Origin: Sympetrum striolatum | Taxonomy: Eukaryota > Arthropoda > Insecta > Odonata > Libellulidae | Reading direction: 5' to 3' | Assembly (NCBI GenBank): GCA_947579665.1 | Contig: CANPUZ010000073.1 | Span: forward strand, 124,001 to 188,000 | Length of the DNA: 64,000 nt | In this document: in pieces, positions 11,901-26,303 of the stretch | How positions within the stretch are numbered: the stretch's first letter is position 1 | How the letters are laid out: the number at the start of each line of letters is the position of its first letter | Program-made: the position numbers and the translations under genes | Notes under the pieces: model-generated | Database searches by the model: none | What the model was told of the DNA's origin: nothing | What the model saw: only the letters and a program-made list of their open reading frames with translations

Positions 11901-14899
11901 TATTCGTTTTTCGTGCTTTTTTCGGTCAAATCTCGATAAAATAAGGAAAATTAAGGGAAAAAAAGAGGAAAAAAATTGATATTTCGCTATAATTATTCGT
12001 TTTTCTTGCTTTTATCGGTCAAATCTCGATAAAATAAGGAAAATTAAGGGAAAAAAGAGGATAAAAATTGATATTTCGCTAAAATTATTCGTTTTTCTTG
12101 CTTTTTTCGGTCAAATCTCGATAAAATAAGGAAAATCAAGGGAAAAAAGGTGATAAAAATTGATATATCGCTAAAATTATTCGTTTTTCTTAATTTTTTC
12201 GGTCAAATCTCGATAAAATAAGGAAAATTAAGGGATAAAAAGAGGAAAAAAATTGAAATTTCGCTAAAATTGTTCGTTTTTCTAGCTTTTTTTGGTCAAA
12301 TCTCGATAAAATAAGGAAAATTAAGGGAAAAGAGAGGATAAAAATTGATATTTCGCTCAAATTATTCAATTTTCTTGCTTTTTTCGGTCAAATCTCGATA
12401 AAATAAGGAAAATTAAGGGACAAAAAGAGGATAAAAATTGATATTTCGCTAAAATTATTCGGTTTTCTTGCTTTTTTCGGTCAAATCTCGATAAAATAAG
12501 GAAAATCAAGGGAAAAAAGGTGATAAAGATTGATATATCGCTAAAATTATTCGTTTTTCTTGATTTTTTCGGTCAAATCTCGATAAAATAAGGAAAATTA
12601 AGGGATAAAAAGAGGAAAAAAATTGAAATTTCGCTAAAATTGTTCGTTTTTCTAGCTTTTTTCGGTCAAATCTCGATAAAATAAGGAAAATAAAGGGAAA
12701 AAAAGAGGAAAAAAATTGAAATTTCGCTAAAATTATTCGTTTTTCTTGCTTTTTTCGGTCAAATCTCGATAAAATAAGGAAAATTAAGGGAAAAAAAGAG
12801 GAAAAAAATTGATATTTCGCTCAAATTATTCAATTTTCTTGCTTTTTTCGGTCAAATCTCGATAAAATAAGGAAAATTAAGGGACAAAAAGAGGATAAAA
12901 ATTGATATTTCGCTAAAATTATTCGGTTTTCTTGCTTTTTTCGGTCAAATCTCGATAAAATAAGGAAAATCAAGGGAAAAAAGGTGATAAAAATTGATAT
13001 ATCGCTAAAATTATTCGTTTTTCTTAATTTTTTCGGTCAAATCTCGATAAAATAAGGAAAATTAAGGGATAAAAAGAGGAAAAAAATTGAAATTTCGCTA
13101 AAATTGTTCGTTTTTATAGCTTTTATTGGTCAAATCTCGATAAAATAAGGAAAATTAAGGGAAAAGAGAGGATAAAAATTGATATTGTGCTAAAATTATT
13201 CGTTTTTCTTAATTTTTTCGGTCAAATCTCGATAAAATAAGGAAAATTAAGGGAAAAAAAGAGGAAAAAAATTGAAATTTCGCATAAAATTATTCGTTTT
13301 TCTTGCTTTTTTCGGTCAAATCTCGATAAAATAAGGAAAATTAAGGGAAAAAAAGAGGATAAAAATTGATATTTCGCTAAAATTATTCGTTTTTCTTGCT
13401 TTTTTCGGTCAAATCTCGATAAAATAAGGAAAATTAAGGGAAAAAAGAGGATAAAAATTGATATTTCGCTAAAATTATTCGTTTTACTTGCTTTTTTCGG
13501 ACAAACCTCGACAAAATAAGGAAAATTAAGGGAAAAAAATAGGACAAAAATTGATATTTCGCTAAAATTATTCGTTTTTCTTGCTTTTTTCGGTCAAATC
13601 TCGATAAAATAAGGAAAATCAAGGGAAAAAAGGTGATAAAAATTGATATATCGCTAAAATTATTCGTTTTTCTTAATTTTTTCGGTCAAATCTCGATAAA
13701 ATAAGGAATATTAAGGGATAAAAAGAGGAAAAAAATTGAAATTTCGCTAAAATTGTTCGTTTTTCTAGCTTTTTTTTGGTCAAATCTCGATAAAATAAGG
13801 AAAATTAAGGGAAAAGAGAGGATAAAAATTGATATTTCGCTCAAATTATTCAATTTTCTTGCTTTTTTCGGTCAAATCTCGATAAAATAAGGAAAATCAA
13901 GGGAAAAAAAGAGGAAAAAAATTGAAATTTCGCTAAAATTATTCGTTTTTCTTGCTTTTTTCGGTCAAATCTCGATAAAATAAGGAAAATTAAGGGAAAA
14001 AAAGAGGAAAAAAATTGATATTTCGCTCAAATTATTCAATTTTCTTGCTTTTTTCGGTCAAATCTCGATAAAATAAGGAAAATTAAGGGACAAAAAGAGG
14101 ATAAAAATTGATATTTCGCTAAAATTATTCGGTTTTCTTGCTTTTTTCGGTCAAATCTCGATAAAATAAGGAAAATCAAGGGAAAAAAGGTGATAAAAAT
14201 TGATATATCGCTAAAATTATTCGTTTTTCTTAATTTTTTCGGTCAAATCTCGATAAAATAAGGAAAATTAAGGGATAAAAAGAGGAAAAAAATTGAAATT
14301 TCGCTAAAATTGTTCGTTTTTCTAGCTTTTTTTGGTCAAATCTCGATAAAATAAGGAAAATTAAGGGAAAAGAGAGGATAAAAATTGATATTGTGCTAAA
14401 ATTATTCGTTTTTCTTAATTTTTTCGGTCAAATCTCGATAAAATAAGGAAAATTAAGGGAAAAAAAGAGGAAAAAAATTGAAATTTCGCATAAAATTATT
14501 CGTTTTTCTTGCTTTTTTCGGTCAAATCTCGATAAAATAAGGAAAATTAAGGGAAAAAAAGAGGATAAAAATTGATATTTCGCTAAAATTATTCGTTTTT
14601 CTTGCTTTTTTCGGTCAAATCTCGATAAAATAAGGAAAATTAAGGGAAAAAAGAGGATAAAAATTGATATTTCGCTAAAATTATTCGTTTTACTTGCTTT
14701 TTTCGGACAAACCTCGACAAAATAAGGAAAATTAAGGGAAAAAAATAGGACAAAAATTGAAATTTCGCTAAAATTATTCGTTTTTCTAGCTTTTTTCGGT
14801 CAAATCTCGATAAAATAAGGAATATTAAGGGAAAAAAGAGGATAAAAATTGATATTGTGCTAAAATTATTCGTTTTTCTTACTTTTTTCGGTCAAATCT

Positions 14900-17800
14900 C
14901 GATAAAATAAGGAAAATTAAGGGAAAAAAAGAGGAAAAAAATTGAAATTTCGCTAAAATTATTCGTTTTTCTTGCTTTTTTCGGTCAAATCTCGATAAAA
15001 TAACGAAAATTAAGGGAAAAAAAGAGGATTAAAATTGAAATTTCGCAAAAATTATTCGTTTTTCTTGCTTTTTACAAGCAAATCTCGATAAAATAAGGAA
15101 AATTAAGGGAAAAAAAAGGAAAAAAATTGAAATTTCGCTAAAATTATTCGTTTTTCTTGCTTTTTTAGGCCAAATCTCGATAAAATAAGGAAAATTAAGG
15201 GAAAGAAAGAGGAAAAAAATTGGAATTTCGCTCAAATTATTCGTTTTTCTTGCCTTTTTCGGTCATATCTCGATAAAATAAGGAAAATTAAGGGAAAAAA
15301 AGAGGATAAAAATAGATATTTCGCTAAAATTATTCGTTTTTCTTGCTTTTTTCGGTCAAATCTCGATAAAATAAGGAAAATCAAGGGAAAAAAGATGATA
15401 AAAATTGATATTTCGCTAAAATTATTCGTTTTTCTTTTTTTTTTCGGTCAAATCTCGATAAAATGAGGAAAATTAAGGGAAAAAAAGAGGAAAAAAATTG
15501 AAATTTCGCTAAAATTATTCGTTTTTCTTGCTTTTTCGGTCAAATCTCGATAAAATAAGGAAAATTAAGGGAAAAAAAGAGGAAAAAAATTGAAATTTCG
15601 CTAAAATTATTCGTTTTTCTTGCTTTTATCGGTCAAATCTCGATAAAATAAGGAAAATTAAGGGAAAAAAGAGGATAAAAATTGATATTTCGCTAAAATT
15701 ATTCGTTTTTCTTGCTTTTTTTCGGTCAAATCTCGATAAAATAAGGAAAATTAAGGGTAAAAAGAGGAAAAAACTTGAAATTATGCAAAAATTATTCGTT
15801 TTTCTTCCTTTTTTCGGTCAAATCTCGATAAAATAAGGAAAATAAAGGGAAAAAAAGAGGAAAAAAATTGAAATTTCGCAAAAATTATTCGTTTTTCTTG
15901 CTTTTTTCGGTCAAATCTCGATAAAATAAGGAAAATTAAGGGAATAAAGGAGGATAAAAATTGATATTTCGCTAAAATTATTCGTTTTTCTTGCTTTTTT
16001 CGGACAAACCTCGACAAAATAAGGAAAATTAAGGGAAAAAAATAGGACAAAAATTGAAATTTCGCTAAAATTATTCGTTTTTCTAGCTTTTTTCGGTCAA
16101 ATCTCGATAAAATAAGGAATATTAAGGGAAAAAAGAGGATAAAAATTGATATTGTGCTAAAATTATTCGTTTTTCTTACTTTTTTCGGTCAAATCTCGAT
16201 AAAATAAGGAAAATTAAGGGAAAAAAGGAGAAAAAAATTGAAATTTCGTAAAAATTATTCGTTTTTCTTGCTTTTTTCGGCCAAATCTCGATAAAATAAG
16301 GAAAATTAAGGGAAAAAAAGAGAAAAAAAATAGGAATTTCGCTCAAATTATTCGTTTTTCTTGCCTTTTTCGGTCATATCTCGATAAAATAAGGAAAATT
16401 AAGGGAAAAAAAGAGGATAAAAATAGATATTTCGCTAAAATTATTTTTTTTTTTCTCTTTTTTCGGTCAAATCTCGATAAAATAAGGAAAATCAAGGGAA
16501 AAAAGATGATAAAAATTGATATTTCGCTAAAATTATTTTTTTTTCTTGCTTTTTTCGGTCAAATCTCGATAAAATAAGGAAAATCAAGGGAAAAAAGATG
16601 ATAAAAATTGATATTTCGCTAAAATTATTCGTTTTTCTTTTTTTTCGGTCAAATCTCGATAAAATGAGGAAAATTAAGGGAAAAAAAGAGGAAAAAAATT
16701 GAAATTTCGCTAACATTATTCGTTTTTCTTGCTTTTTCGGTCAAATCTCGATAAAATAAGGAAAATTAAGGGAAAAAAAGAGGAAAAAAATTGAAATTTC
16801 GCTAAAATTATTCGTTTTTCTTGCTTTTATCGGTCCAATCTCGATAAAATAAGGAAAATTAAGGGAAAAAAGAGGATAAAAATTGATATTTCGCTAAAAT
16901 TATTCGTTTTTCTTGCTTTTTTCGGTCAAATCTCGATAAAATAAGGAAAATTAAGGGAAAAAAGAGGAAAAAACTTGAAATTATGCAAAAATTATTCGTT
17001 TTTCTTCCTTTTTTCGGTCAAATCTCGATAAAATAAGGAAAATAAAGGGAAAAAAAGAGGAAAAAATTGAAATTTCGCTAAAATTATTCGTTTTTCTTGC
17101 TTTTTTCGGTCAAATCTCGATAAAATAAGGAAAATTAAGGGAAAGAAAGAGGAAAAAAATTGGAATTTCGCTCAAATTATTCGTTTTTCTTGCCTTTTTC
17201 GGTAATATCTCGATAAAATAAGGAAAATTAAGGGAAAAAAAGAGGATAAAAATAGATATTTCGCTAAAATTATTCGTTTTTCTTGCTTTTTTCGGTCAAA
17301 TCTCGATAAAATAAGGAAAATCAAGGGAAAAAAGATGATAAAAATTGATATTTCGCTAAAATTATTCGTTTTTCTTTTTTTTTTCGGTCAAATCTCGATA
17401 AAATGAGGAAAATTAAGGGAAAAAAAGAGGAAAAAAATTGAAATTTCGCTAAAATTATTCGTTTTTCTTGCTTTTTCGGTCAAATCTCGATAAAATAAGG
17501 AAAATTAAGGGAAAAAAAGAGGAAAAAAATTGAAATTTCGCTAAAATTATTCGTTTTTCTTGCTTTTATCGGTCAAATCTCGATAAAATAAGGAAAATTA
17601 AGGGAAAAAAGAGGATAAAAATTGATATTTCGCTAAAATTATTCGTTTTTCTTGCTTTTTTCGGTCAAATCTCGATAAAATAAGGAAAATTAAGGGTAAA
17701 AAGAGGAAAAAACTTGAAATTATGCAAAAATTATTCGTTTTTCTTCCTTTTTTCGGTCAAATCTCGATAAAATAAGGAAAATAAAGGGAAAAAAAGAGGA

Positions 17801-18430
17801 AAAAAATTGAAATTTCGCTAAAATTATTCGTTTTTCTTGCTTTTTTCGGTGAAATATCGATAAAATAAGGAAAATCAAAGGAAAAAAGATGATAAAAATT
17901 GATATTTAGCTAAAATTTATTCGTTTTTCTTGCTATTTTCGGTCAAATCTCGATAAAATGTGGAAAATTAAGAGAAAAAAAGAGGAAAAAAATTGACATT
18001 TCGCTAAAATTATTCGTTTTTCTTGCTTTTTTATGTCAAATCTCGATAAAATAACGAAAATTAAGGGAAAAAAAGAGGAAAAAAATTGAAATTTCGCAAA
18101 AATTATTCGTTTTTCTTGCTTTTTTCGGTCAAATCTCGATAAAATAAGGAAAATTAAGGGAATAAAAGAGGATAAAAATTGATATTTCGCTAAAATTATT
18201 CGTTTTTCTTGCTTTTTTCGGACAAACCTCGACAAAATAAGGAAAATTAAGGGAAAAAAATAGGACAAAAATTGAAATTTCGCTAAAATTATTCGTTTTT
18301 CTAGCTTTTTTCGGTCAAATCTCGATAAAATAAGGAATATTAAGGGAAAAAAGAGGATAAAAATTGATATTGTGCTAAAATTATTCGTTTTTCTTACTTT
18401 TTTCGGTCAAATCTCGATAAAATAAGGAAA
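14900..18430. repeat. Segment duplicated at about 22.3-25.8 kb (offset ~7.4-7.5 kb)
   Basis: Distinctive monomer runs in this stretch recur in the same order about 7.4-7.5 kb downstream. The run ending at 16,050 has its partner at 23,518 (offset 7,468), and the run ending at 18,268 has its partner at 25,644 (offset 7,376). The 92-bp change in offset is one monomer lost. A related run at 10,064-10,399 lies 7,869 bp before 17,933. This is a mosaic of large, imperfect higher-order repeats; the outer limits are approximate because neighbouring monomers are so alike. Confidence 0.7.
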
Positions 18431-21400
18431 ATTAAGGGAAAAAAGGAGAAAAAAATTGAAATTTCGCTAAAATTATTCGTTTTTCTTGCTTTTATCGGTC
18501 AAATCTCGATAAAATAACGAAAATTAAGGGAAAAAAAGAGGATTAAAATTGAAATTTCGCAAAAATTATTCGTTTTTCTTGCTTTTTTCAAGCAAATCTC
18601 GATAAAATAAGGAAAATTAAGGGAAAAAAGGGGGAAAAAAATTGAAATTTCGTAAAAATTATTCGTTTTTCTTGCTTTTTTCGGCCAAATCTCGATAAAA
18701 TAAGGAAAATTAAGGGAAAAAAATTGGAATTTCGCTCAAATTATTCGTTTTTCTTGCCTTTTTCGGTCATATCTCGATAAAATAAGGAAAATTAAGGGAA
18801 AAAAAGAGGATAAAAATAGATATTTCGCTAAAATTATTTTTTTTTTTCTCTTTTTTCGGTCAAATCTCGATAAAATAAGGAAAATCAAGGGAAAAAAGAT
18901 GATAAAAATTGATATTTCGCTAAAATTATTCGTTTTTCTTGCTTTTTTCGGTCAAATCTCGATAAAATAAGGAAAATCAAGGGAAAAAAGATGATAAAAA
19001 TTGATATTTCGCTAAAATTATTCGTTTTTCTTTTTTTTTCGGTCAAATCTCGATAAAATGAGGAAAATTAAGGGAAAAAAAGAGGAAAAAAATTGAAATT
19101 TCGCTAAAATTATTCGTTTTTCTTGCTTTTTCGGTCAAATCTCGATAAAATAAGGAAAATTAAGGGAAAAAAAGAGGAAAAAATTGAAATTTCGCTATAA
19201 TTATTCGTTTTTCTTGCTTTTATCGGTCAAATCTCGATAAAATAAGGAAAATTAAGGGAAAAAAGAGGATAAAAATTGATATTTCGCTAAAATTATTCGT
19301 TTTTCTTGCTTTTTTCGGTCAAATCTCGATAAAATAAGGAAAATTAAGAGAAAAAAGAGGAAAAAACTTGAAATTATGCAAAAATTATTCGTTTTTCTTC
19401 CTTTTTTCGGTCAAATCTCGATAAAATAAGGAAAATAAAGGGAAAAAAAGAGGAAAAAAATTGAAATTTCGCTAAAATTATTCGTTTTTCTTCCTTTTTT
19501 CGGTCAAATCTCGATAAAATAAGGAAAATAAAGGGAAAAAAAGAGGAAAAAAATTGAAATTTCGCTAAAATTATTCGTTTTTCTTGCTTTTTTCGGTCAA
19601 ATCTCGATAAAATAAGGAAAATTAAGGGAAAAAAAGAGGAAAAAAATTGATATTTCGCTCAAATTATTCAATTTTCTTGCTTTTTTCGGTCAAATCTCGA
19701 TAAAATAAGGAAAATTAAGGGACAAAAAGAGGATAAAAATTGATATTTCGCTAAAATTATTCGTTTTTCTTGCTTTTTCGGTCAAATCTCGATAAAATAA
19801 GGAAAATTAAGGGAAAAAAAGAGGAAAAAATTGAAATTTCGCTATAATTATTCGTTTTTCTTGCTTTTTTCGGTCAAATCTCGATAAAATAACGAAAATT
19901 AAGGGAAAAAAAGAGGATTAAAATTGAAATTTCGCAAAAATTATTCGTTTTTCTTGCTTTTTTCAAGCAAATCTCGATAAAATAAGGAAAATTAAGGGAA
20001 AAAAGGGGGAAAAAAATTGATATTTCGTAAAAATTATTCGTTTTTCTTGCTTTTTTCGGCCAAATCTCGATAAAATAAGGAAAATTAAGGGAAAAAAATT
20101 GGAATTTCGCTCAAATTATTCGTTTTTCTTGCCTTTTTCGGTCATATCTCGATAAAATAAGGAAAATTAAGGGAAAAAAAGAGGATAAAAATAGATATTT
20201 CGCTAAAATTATTTTTTTTTTTCTCTTTTTTCGGTCAAATCTCGATAAAATAAGGAAAATCAAGGGAAAAAAGATGATAAAAATTGATATTTCGCTAAAA
20301 TTATTCGTTTTTCTTGCTTTTTTCGGTCAAATCTCGATAAAATAAGGAAAATCAAGGGAAAAAAGATGATAAAAATTGATATTTCGCTAAAATTATTCGT
20401 TTTTCTTTTTTTTTCGGTCAAATCTCGATAAAATGAGGAAAATTAAGGGAAAAAAAGAGGAAAAAAATTGAAATTTCGCTAAAATTATTCGTTTTTCTTG
20501 CTTTTTCGGTCAAATCTCGATAAAATAAGGAAAATTAAGGGAAAAAAAGAGGAAAAAATTGAAATTTCGCTATAATTATTCGTTTTTCTTGCTTTTATCG
20601 GTCAAATCTCGATAAAATAAGGAAAATTAAGGGAAAAAAGAGGATAAAAATTGATATTTCGCTAAAATTATTCGTTTTTCTTGCTTTTTTCGGTCAAATC
20701 TCGATAAAATAAGGAAAATTAAGGGAAAAAAGAGGAAAAAACTTGAAATTATGCAAAAATTATTCGTTTTTCTTCCTTTTTTCGGTCAAATCTCGATAAA
20801 ATAAGGAAAATAAAGGGAAAAAAAGAGGAAAAAAATTGAAATTTCGCTAAAATTATTCGTTTTTCTTGCTTTTTTCGGTCAAATCTCGATAAAATAAGGA
20901 AAATTAAGGGAAAAAAAGAGGAAAAAAATTGATATTTCGCTCAAATTATTCAATTTTCTTGCTTTTTTCGGTCAAATCTCGATAAAATAAGGAAAATTAA
21001 GGGACAAAAAGAGGATAAAAATTGATATTTCGCTAAAATTATTCGGTTTTCTTGCTTTTTTCGGTCAAATCTCGATAAAATAAGGAAAATCAAGGGAAAA
21101 AAGGTGATAAAAATTGATATATCGCTAAAATTATTCGTTTTTCTTGATTTTTTCGGTCAAATCTCGATAAAATAAGGAAAATTAAGGGATAAAAAGAGGA
21201 AAAAAATTGAAATTTCGCTAAAATTGTTCGTTTTTCTAGCTTTTTTCGGTCAAATCTCGATAAAATAAGGAAAATAAAGGGAAAAAAAGAGGAAAAAAAT
21301 TGAAATTTCGCTAAAATTATTCGTTTTTCTTGCTTTTTTCGGTCAAATCTCGATAAAATAAGGAAAATTAAGGGAAAAAAAGAGGAAAAAAATTGATATT

Positions 21401-24400
21401 TCGCTCAAATTATTCAATTTTCTTGCTTTTTTCGGTCAAATCTCGATAAAATAAGGAAAATTAAGGGACAAAAAGAGGATAAAAATTGATATTTCGCTAA
21501 AATTATTCGGTTTTCTTGCTTTTTTCGGTCAAATCTCGATAAAATAAGGAAAATCAAGGGAAAAAAGGTGATAAAAATTGATATATCGCTAAAATTATTC
21601 GTTTTTCTTGATTTTTTCGGTCAAATCTCGATAAAATAAGGAAAATTAAGGGATAAAAAGAGGAAAAAAATTGAAATTTCGCTAAAATTGTTCGTTTTTC
21701 TAGCTTTTTTTGGTCAAATCTCGATAAAATAAGGAAAATTAAGGGAAAAGAGAGGATAAAAATTGATATTGTGCTAAAATTATTCGTTTTTCTTAATTTT
21801 TTCGGTCAAATCTCGATAAAATAAGGAAAATTAAGGGAAAAAAAGAGGAAAAAATTTGAAATTTCGCATAAAATTATTCGTTTTTCTTGCTTTTTTCGGT
21901 CAAATCTCGATAAAATAAGGAAAATTAAGGGAAAAAAAGAGGATAAAAATTGATATTTCGCTAAAATTATTCGTTTTTCTTGCTTTTTTCGGTCAAATCT
22001 CGATAAAATAAGGAAAATTAAGGGAAAAAAGAGGATAAAAATTGATATTTCGCTAAAATTATTCGTTTTACTTGCTTTTTTCGGACAAACCTCGACAAAA
22101 TAAGGAAAATTAAGGGAAAAAAATAGGACAAAAATTGAAATTTCGCTAAAATTATTCGTTTTTCTAGCTTTTTTCGGTCAAATCTCGATAAAATAAGGAA
22201 TATTAAGGGAAAAAAGAGGATAAAAATTGATATTGTGCTAAAATTATTCGTTTTTCTTACTTTTTTCGGTCAAATCTCGATAAAATAAGGAAAATTAAGG
22301 GAAAAAAAGAGGAAAAAAATTGAAATTTCGCTAAAGTTATTCGTTTTTCTTGCTTTTTTCGGTCAAATCTCGATAAAATAAGGAAAATTAAGGGAAAAAA
22401 GAGGATAAAAATTGGAATTTCGCTCAAATTATTCGTTTTTCTTGCCTTTTTCGGTCATATCTCGATAAAATAAGGAAAATTAAGGGAAAAAAAAAGGAAA
22501 AAAATTGAAATTTCGCTAAAATTATTCGTTTTTCTTGCTTTTTTAGGCCAAATCTCGATAAAATAAGGAAAATTAAGGGAAAGAAAGAGGAAAAAAATTG
22601 GAATTTCGCTCAAATTATTCGTTTTTCTTGCCTTTTTCGGTCATATCTCGATAAAATAAGGAAAATTAAGGGAAAAAAAGAGGATAAAAATAGATATTTC
22701 GCTAAAATTATTCGTTTTTCTTGCTTTTTTCGGTCAAATCTCGATAAAATAAGGAAAATCAAGGGAAAAAAGATGATAAAAATTGATATTTCGCTAAAAT
22801 TATTCGTTTTTCTTTTTTTTTCGGTCAAATCTCGATAAAATGAGGAAAATTAAGGGAAAAAAAGAGGAAAAAAATTGAAATTTCGCTAAAATTATTCGTT
22901 TTTCTTGCTTTTTCGGTCAAATCTCGATAAAATAAGGAAAATTAAGGGAAAAAAAGAGGAAAAAAATTGAAATTTCGCTAAAATTATTCGTTTTTCTTGC
23001 TTTTATCGGTCAAATCTCGATAAAATAAGGAAAATTAAGGGAAAAAAGAGGAAAAAAATTGAAATTTCGCTAAAATTATTCGTTTTTCTTGCTTTTATCG
23101 GTCAAATCTCGATAAAATAAGGAAAATTAAGGGAAAAAAGAGGATAAAAATTGATATTTCGCTAAAATTATTCGTTTTTCTTGCTTTTTTCGGTCAAATC
23201 TCGATAAAATAAGGAAAATTAAGGGTAAAAAGAGGAAAAAACTTGAAATTATGCAAAAATTATTCGTTTTTCTTCCTTTTTTCGGTCAAATCTCGATAAA
23301 ATAAGGAAAATAAAGGGAAAAAAAGAGGAAAAAAATTGAAATTTCGCAAAAATTATTCGTTTTTCTTGCTTTTTTCGGTCAAATCTCGATAAAATAAGGA
23401 AAATTAAGGGAATAAAGGAGGATAAAAATTGATATTTCGCTAAAATTATTCGTTTTTCTTGCTTTTTTCGGACAAACCTCGACAAAATAAGGAAAATTAA
23501 GGGAAAAAAATAGGACAAAAATTGAAATTTCGCTAAAATTATTCGTTTTTCTAGCTTTTTTCGGTCAAATCTCGATAAAATAAGGAATATTAAGGGAAAA
23601 AAGAGGATAAAAATTGATATTGTGCTAAAATTATTCGTTTTTCTTACTTTTTTCGGTCAAATCTCGATAAAATAAGGAAAATTAAGGGAAAAAAGGAGAA
23701 AAAAATTGAAATTTCGTAAAAATTATTCGTTTTTCTTGCTTTTTTCGGCCAAATCTCGATAAAATAAGGAAAATTAAGGGAAAAAAAGAGGAAAAAAATT
23801 GGAATTTCGCTCAAATTATTCGTTTTTCTTGCCTTTTTCGGTCATATCTCGATAAAATAAGGAAAATTAAGGGAAAAAAAGAGGATAAAAATAGATATTT
23901 CGCTAAAATTATTTTTTTTTTTCTCTTTTTTCGGTCAAATCTCGATAAAATAAGGAAAATCAAGGGAAAAAAGATGATAAAAATTGATATTTCGCTAAAA
24001 TTATTTTTTTTTCTTGCTTTTTTCGGTCAAATCTCGATAAAATAAGGAAAATCAAGGGAAAAAAGATGATAAAAATTGATATTTCGCTAAAATTATTCGT
24101 TTTTCTTTTTTTTTCGGTCAAATCTCGATAAAATGAGGAAAATTAAGGGAAAAAAAGAGGAAAAAAATTGAAATTTCGCTAAAATTATTCGTTTTTCTTG
24201 CTTTTTCGGTCAAATCTCGATAAAATAAGGAAAATTAAGGGAAAAAAAGAGGAAAAAAATTGAGATTTCGCTAAAATTATTCGTTTTTCTTGCTTTTATC
24301 GGTCCAATCTCGATAAAATAAGAAAATTAAGGGAAAAAAGAGGATAAAAATTGATATTTCGCTAAAATTATTCGTTTTTCTTGCTTTTTTCGGTCAAATC

Positions 24401-26290
24401 TCGATAAAATAAGGAAAATTAAGGGAAAAAAGAGGAAAAAACTTGAAATTATGCAAAAATTATTCGTTTTTCTTCCTTTTTTCGGTCAAATCTCGATAAA
24501 ATAAGGAAAATAAAGGGAAAAAAAGAGGAAAAAAATTGAAATTTCGCTAAAATTATTCGTTTTTCTTGCTTTTTTCGGTCAAATCTCGATAAAATAAGGA
24601 AAATTAAGGGAAAGAAAGAGGAAAAAAATTGGAATTTCGCTCAAATTATTCGTTTTTCTTGCCTTTTTCGGTAATATCTCGATAAAATAAGGAAAATTAA
24701 GGGAAAAAAAGAGGATAAAAATAGATATTTCGCTAAAATTATTCGTTTTTCTTGCTTTTTTCGGTCAAATCTCGATAAAATAAGGAAAATCAAGGGAAAA
24801 AAGATGATAAAAATTGATATTTCGCTAAAATTATTCGTTTTTCTTTTTTTTTTCGGTCAAATCTCGATAAAATGAGGAAAATTAAGGGAAAAAAAGAGGA
24901 AAAAAATTGAAATTTCGCTAAAATTATTCGTTTTTCTTGCTTTTTCGGTCAAATCTCGATAAAATAAGGAAAATTAAGGGAAAAAAGAGGATAAAAATTG
25001 AAATTTCGCTAAAATTATTCGTTTTTCTTGCTTTTTTCGGTCAAATCTCGATAAAATAAGGGAAATTAAGGGTAAAAAGAGGAAAAAACTTGAAATTATG
25101 CAAAAATTATTCGTTTTTCTTCCTTTTTTCGGTCAAATCTCGATAAAATAAGGAAAATAAAGGGAAAAAAAGAGGAAAAAAATTGAAATTTCGCAAAAAT
25201 TATTCGTTTTTCTTGCTTTTTTCGGTGAAATATCGATAAAATAAGGAAAATCAAAGGAAAAAAGATGATAAAAATTGATATTTAGCTAAAATTTATTCGT
25301 TTTTCTTGCTATTTTCGGTCAAATCTCGATAAAATGTGGAAAATTAAGAGGAAAAAAGAGGAAAAAAATTGACATTTCGCTAAAATTATTCGTTTTTCTT
25401 GCTTTTTTATGTCAAATCTCGATAAAATAACGAAAATTAAGGGAAAAAAAGAGGAAAAAAATTGAAATTTCGCAAAAATTATTCGTTTTTCTTGCTTTTT
25501 TCGGTCAAATCTCGATAAAATAAGGAAAATTAAGGGAATAAAAGAGGATAAAAATTGATATTTCGCTATAATTATTCGTTTTTCTTGCTTTTTTCGGACA
25601 AACCTCGACAAAATAAGGAAAATTAAGGGAAAAAAATAGGACAAAAATTGAAATTTCGCTAAAATTATTCGTTTTTCTAGCTTTTTTCGGTCAAATCTCG
25701 ATAAAATAAGGAGTATTAAGGGAAAAAAGAGGATAAAAATTGATATTGTGCTAAAATTATTCGTTTTTCTTACTTTTTTCGGTCAAATCTCGATAAAATA
25801 AGGAAAATTAAGGGAAAAAAGGAGAAAAAAATTTAAATTTCGCTAAAATTATTCGTTTTTCTTGCTTTTTTCGGTCAAATCTCGATAAAATAAGGAAAAT
25901 CAAGGGAAAAAAGATGATAAAAATTGATATTTCGCTAAAATTATTCGTTTTTCTTTTTTTTTCGGTCAAATCTCGATAAAATGAGGAAAATTAAGGGAAA
26001 AAAAGAGGAAAAAAATTGAAATTTCGCTAAAATTATTCGTTTTTCTTGCTTTTTCGGTCAAATCTCGATAAAATAAGGAAAATTAAGGGAAAAAAAGAGG
26101 AAAAAAATTGAAATTTCGCTAAAATTATTCGTTTTTCTTGCTTTTATCGGTCCAATCTCGATAAAATAAGGAAAATTAAGGGAAAAAAGAGGATAAAAAT
26201 TGATATTTCGCTAAAATTATTCGTTTTTCTTGCTTTTTTCGGTCAAATCTCGATAAAATAAGGAAAATTAAGGGAAAAAAGAGGAAAAAA

Positions 26291-26303
26291 CTTGAAATTA
26301 TGC
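26291..26303. repeat. 13-bp direct repeat left of the 200-bp insertion (copy 1)
   Basis: CTTGAAATTATGC occurs here and again at 26504-26516, immediately either side of the non-satellite 200 bp. Uninterrupted monomers with this variant (for example from 24,442) read CTTGAAATTATGCAAAAATT, so removing the insert and one repeat restores a normal monomer. This fits a 13-bp target-site duplication. Confidence 0.75.

Larger units (their letters stand above)
1..26303. repeat. Satellite family A, tandem 92-93 bp monomer, first block
   Basis: Continuous head-to-tail array of an AT-rich monomer with no gene. A typical unit is 8147-8239 (93 bp): GGAAAATTAAGGG, a purine stretch with two A7 runs split by GAGG, TTGAAATTTCGCTAAAATT, ATTCG, T5, CTTGC, T6, then CGGTCAAATCTCG and ATAAAATAA. 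The 92/93 bp alternation comes mainly from six versus seven A after GGG; units with a shortened T-run (CTTTTTCGG) are also common. Recurrent variants (GGATAAAAATTGATATTT, TTTTTCAAGC, CTTGAAATTATGC, TATTCAATTTTC, ACAAACCTCGACAAAAT) work as markers and show that monomers were copied in long blocks rather than one at a time. Minus-strand reading frames of up to 111 codons are by-products of the period. No promoter, RNA gene or unique sequence was seen in this block. Confidence 0.97.
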
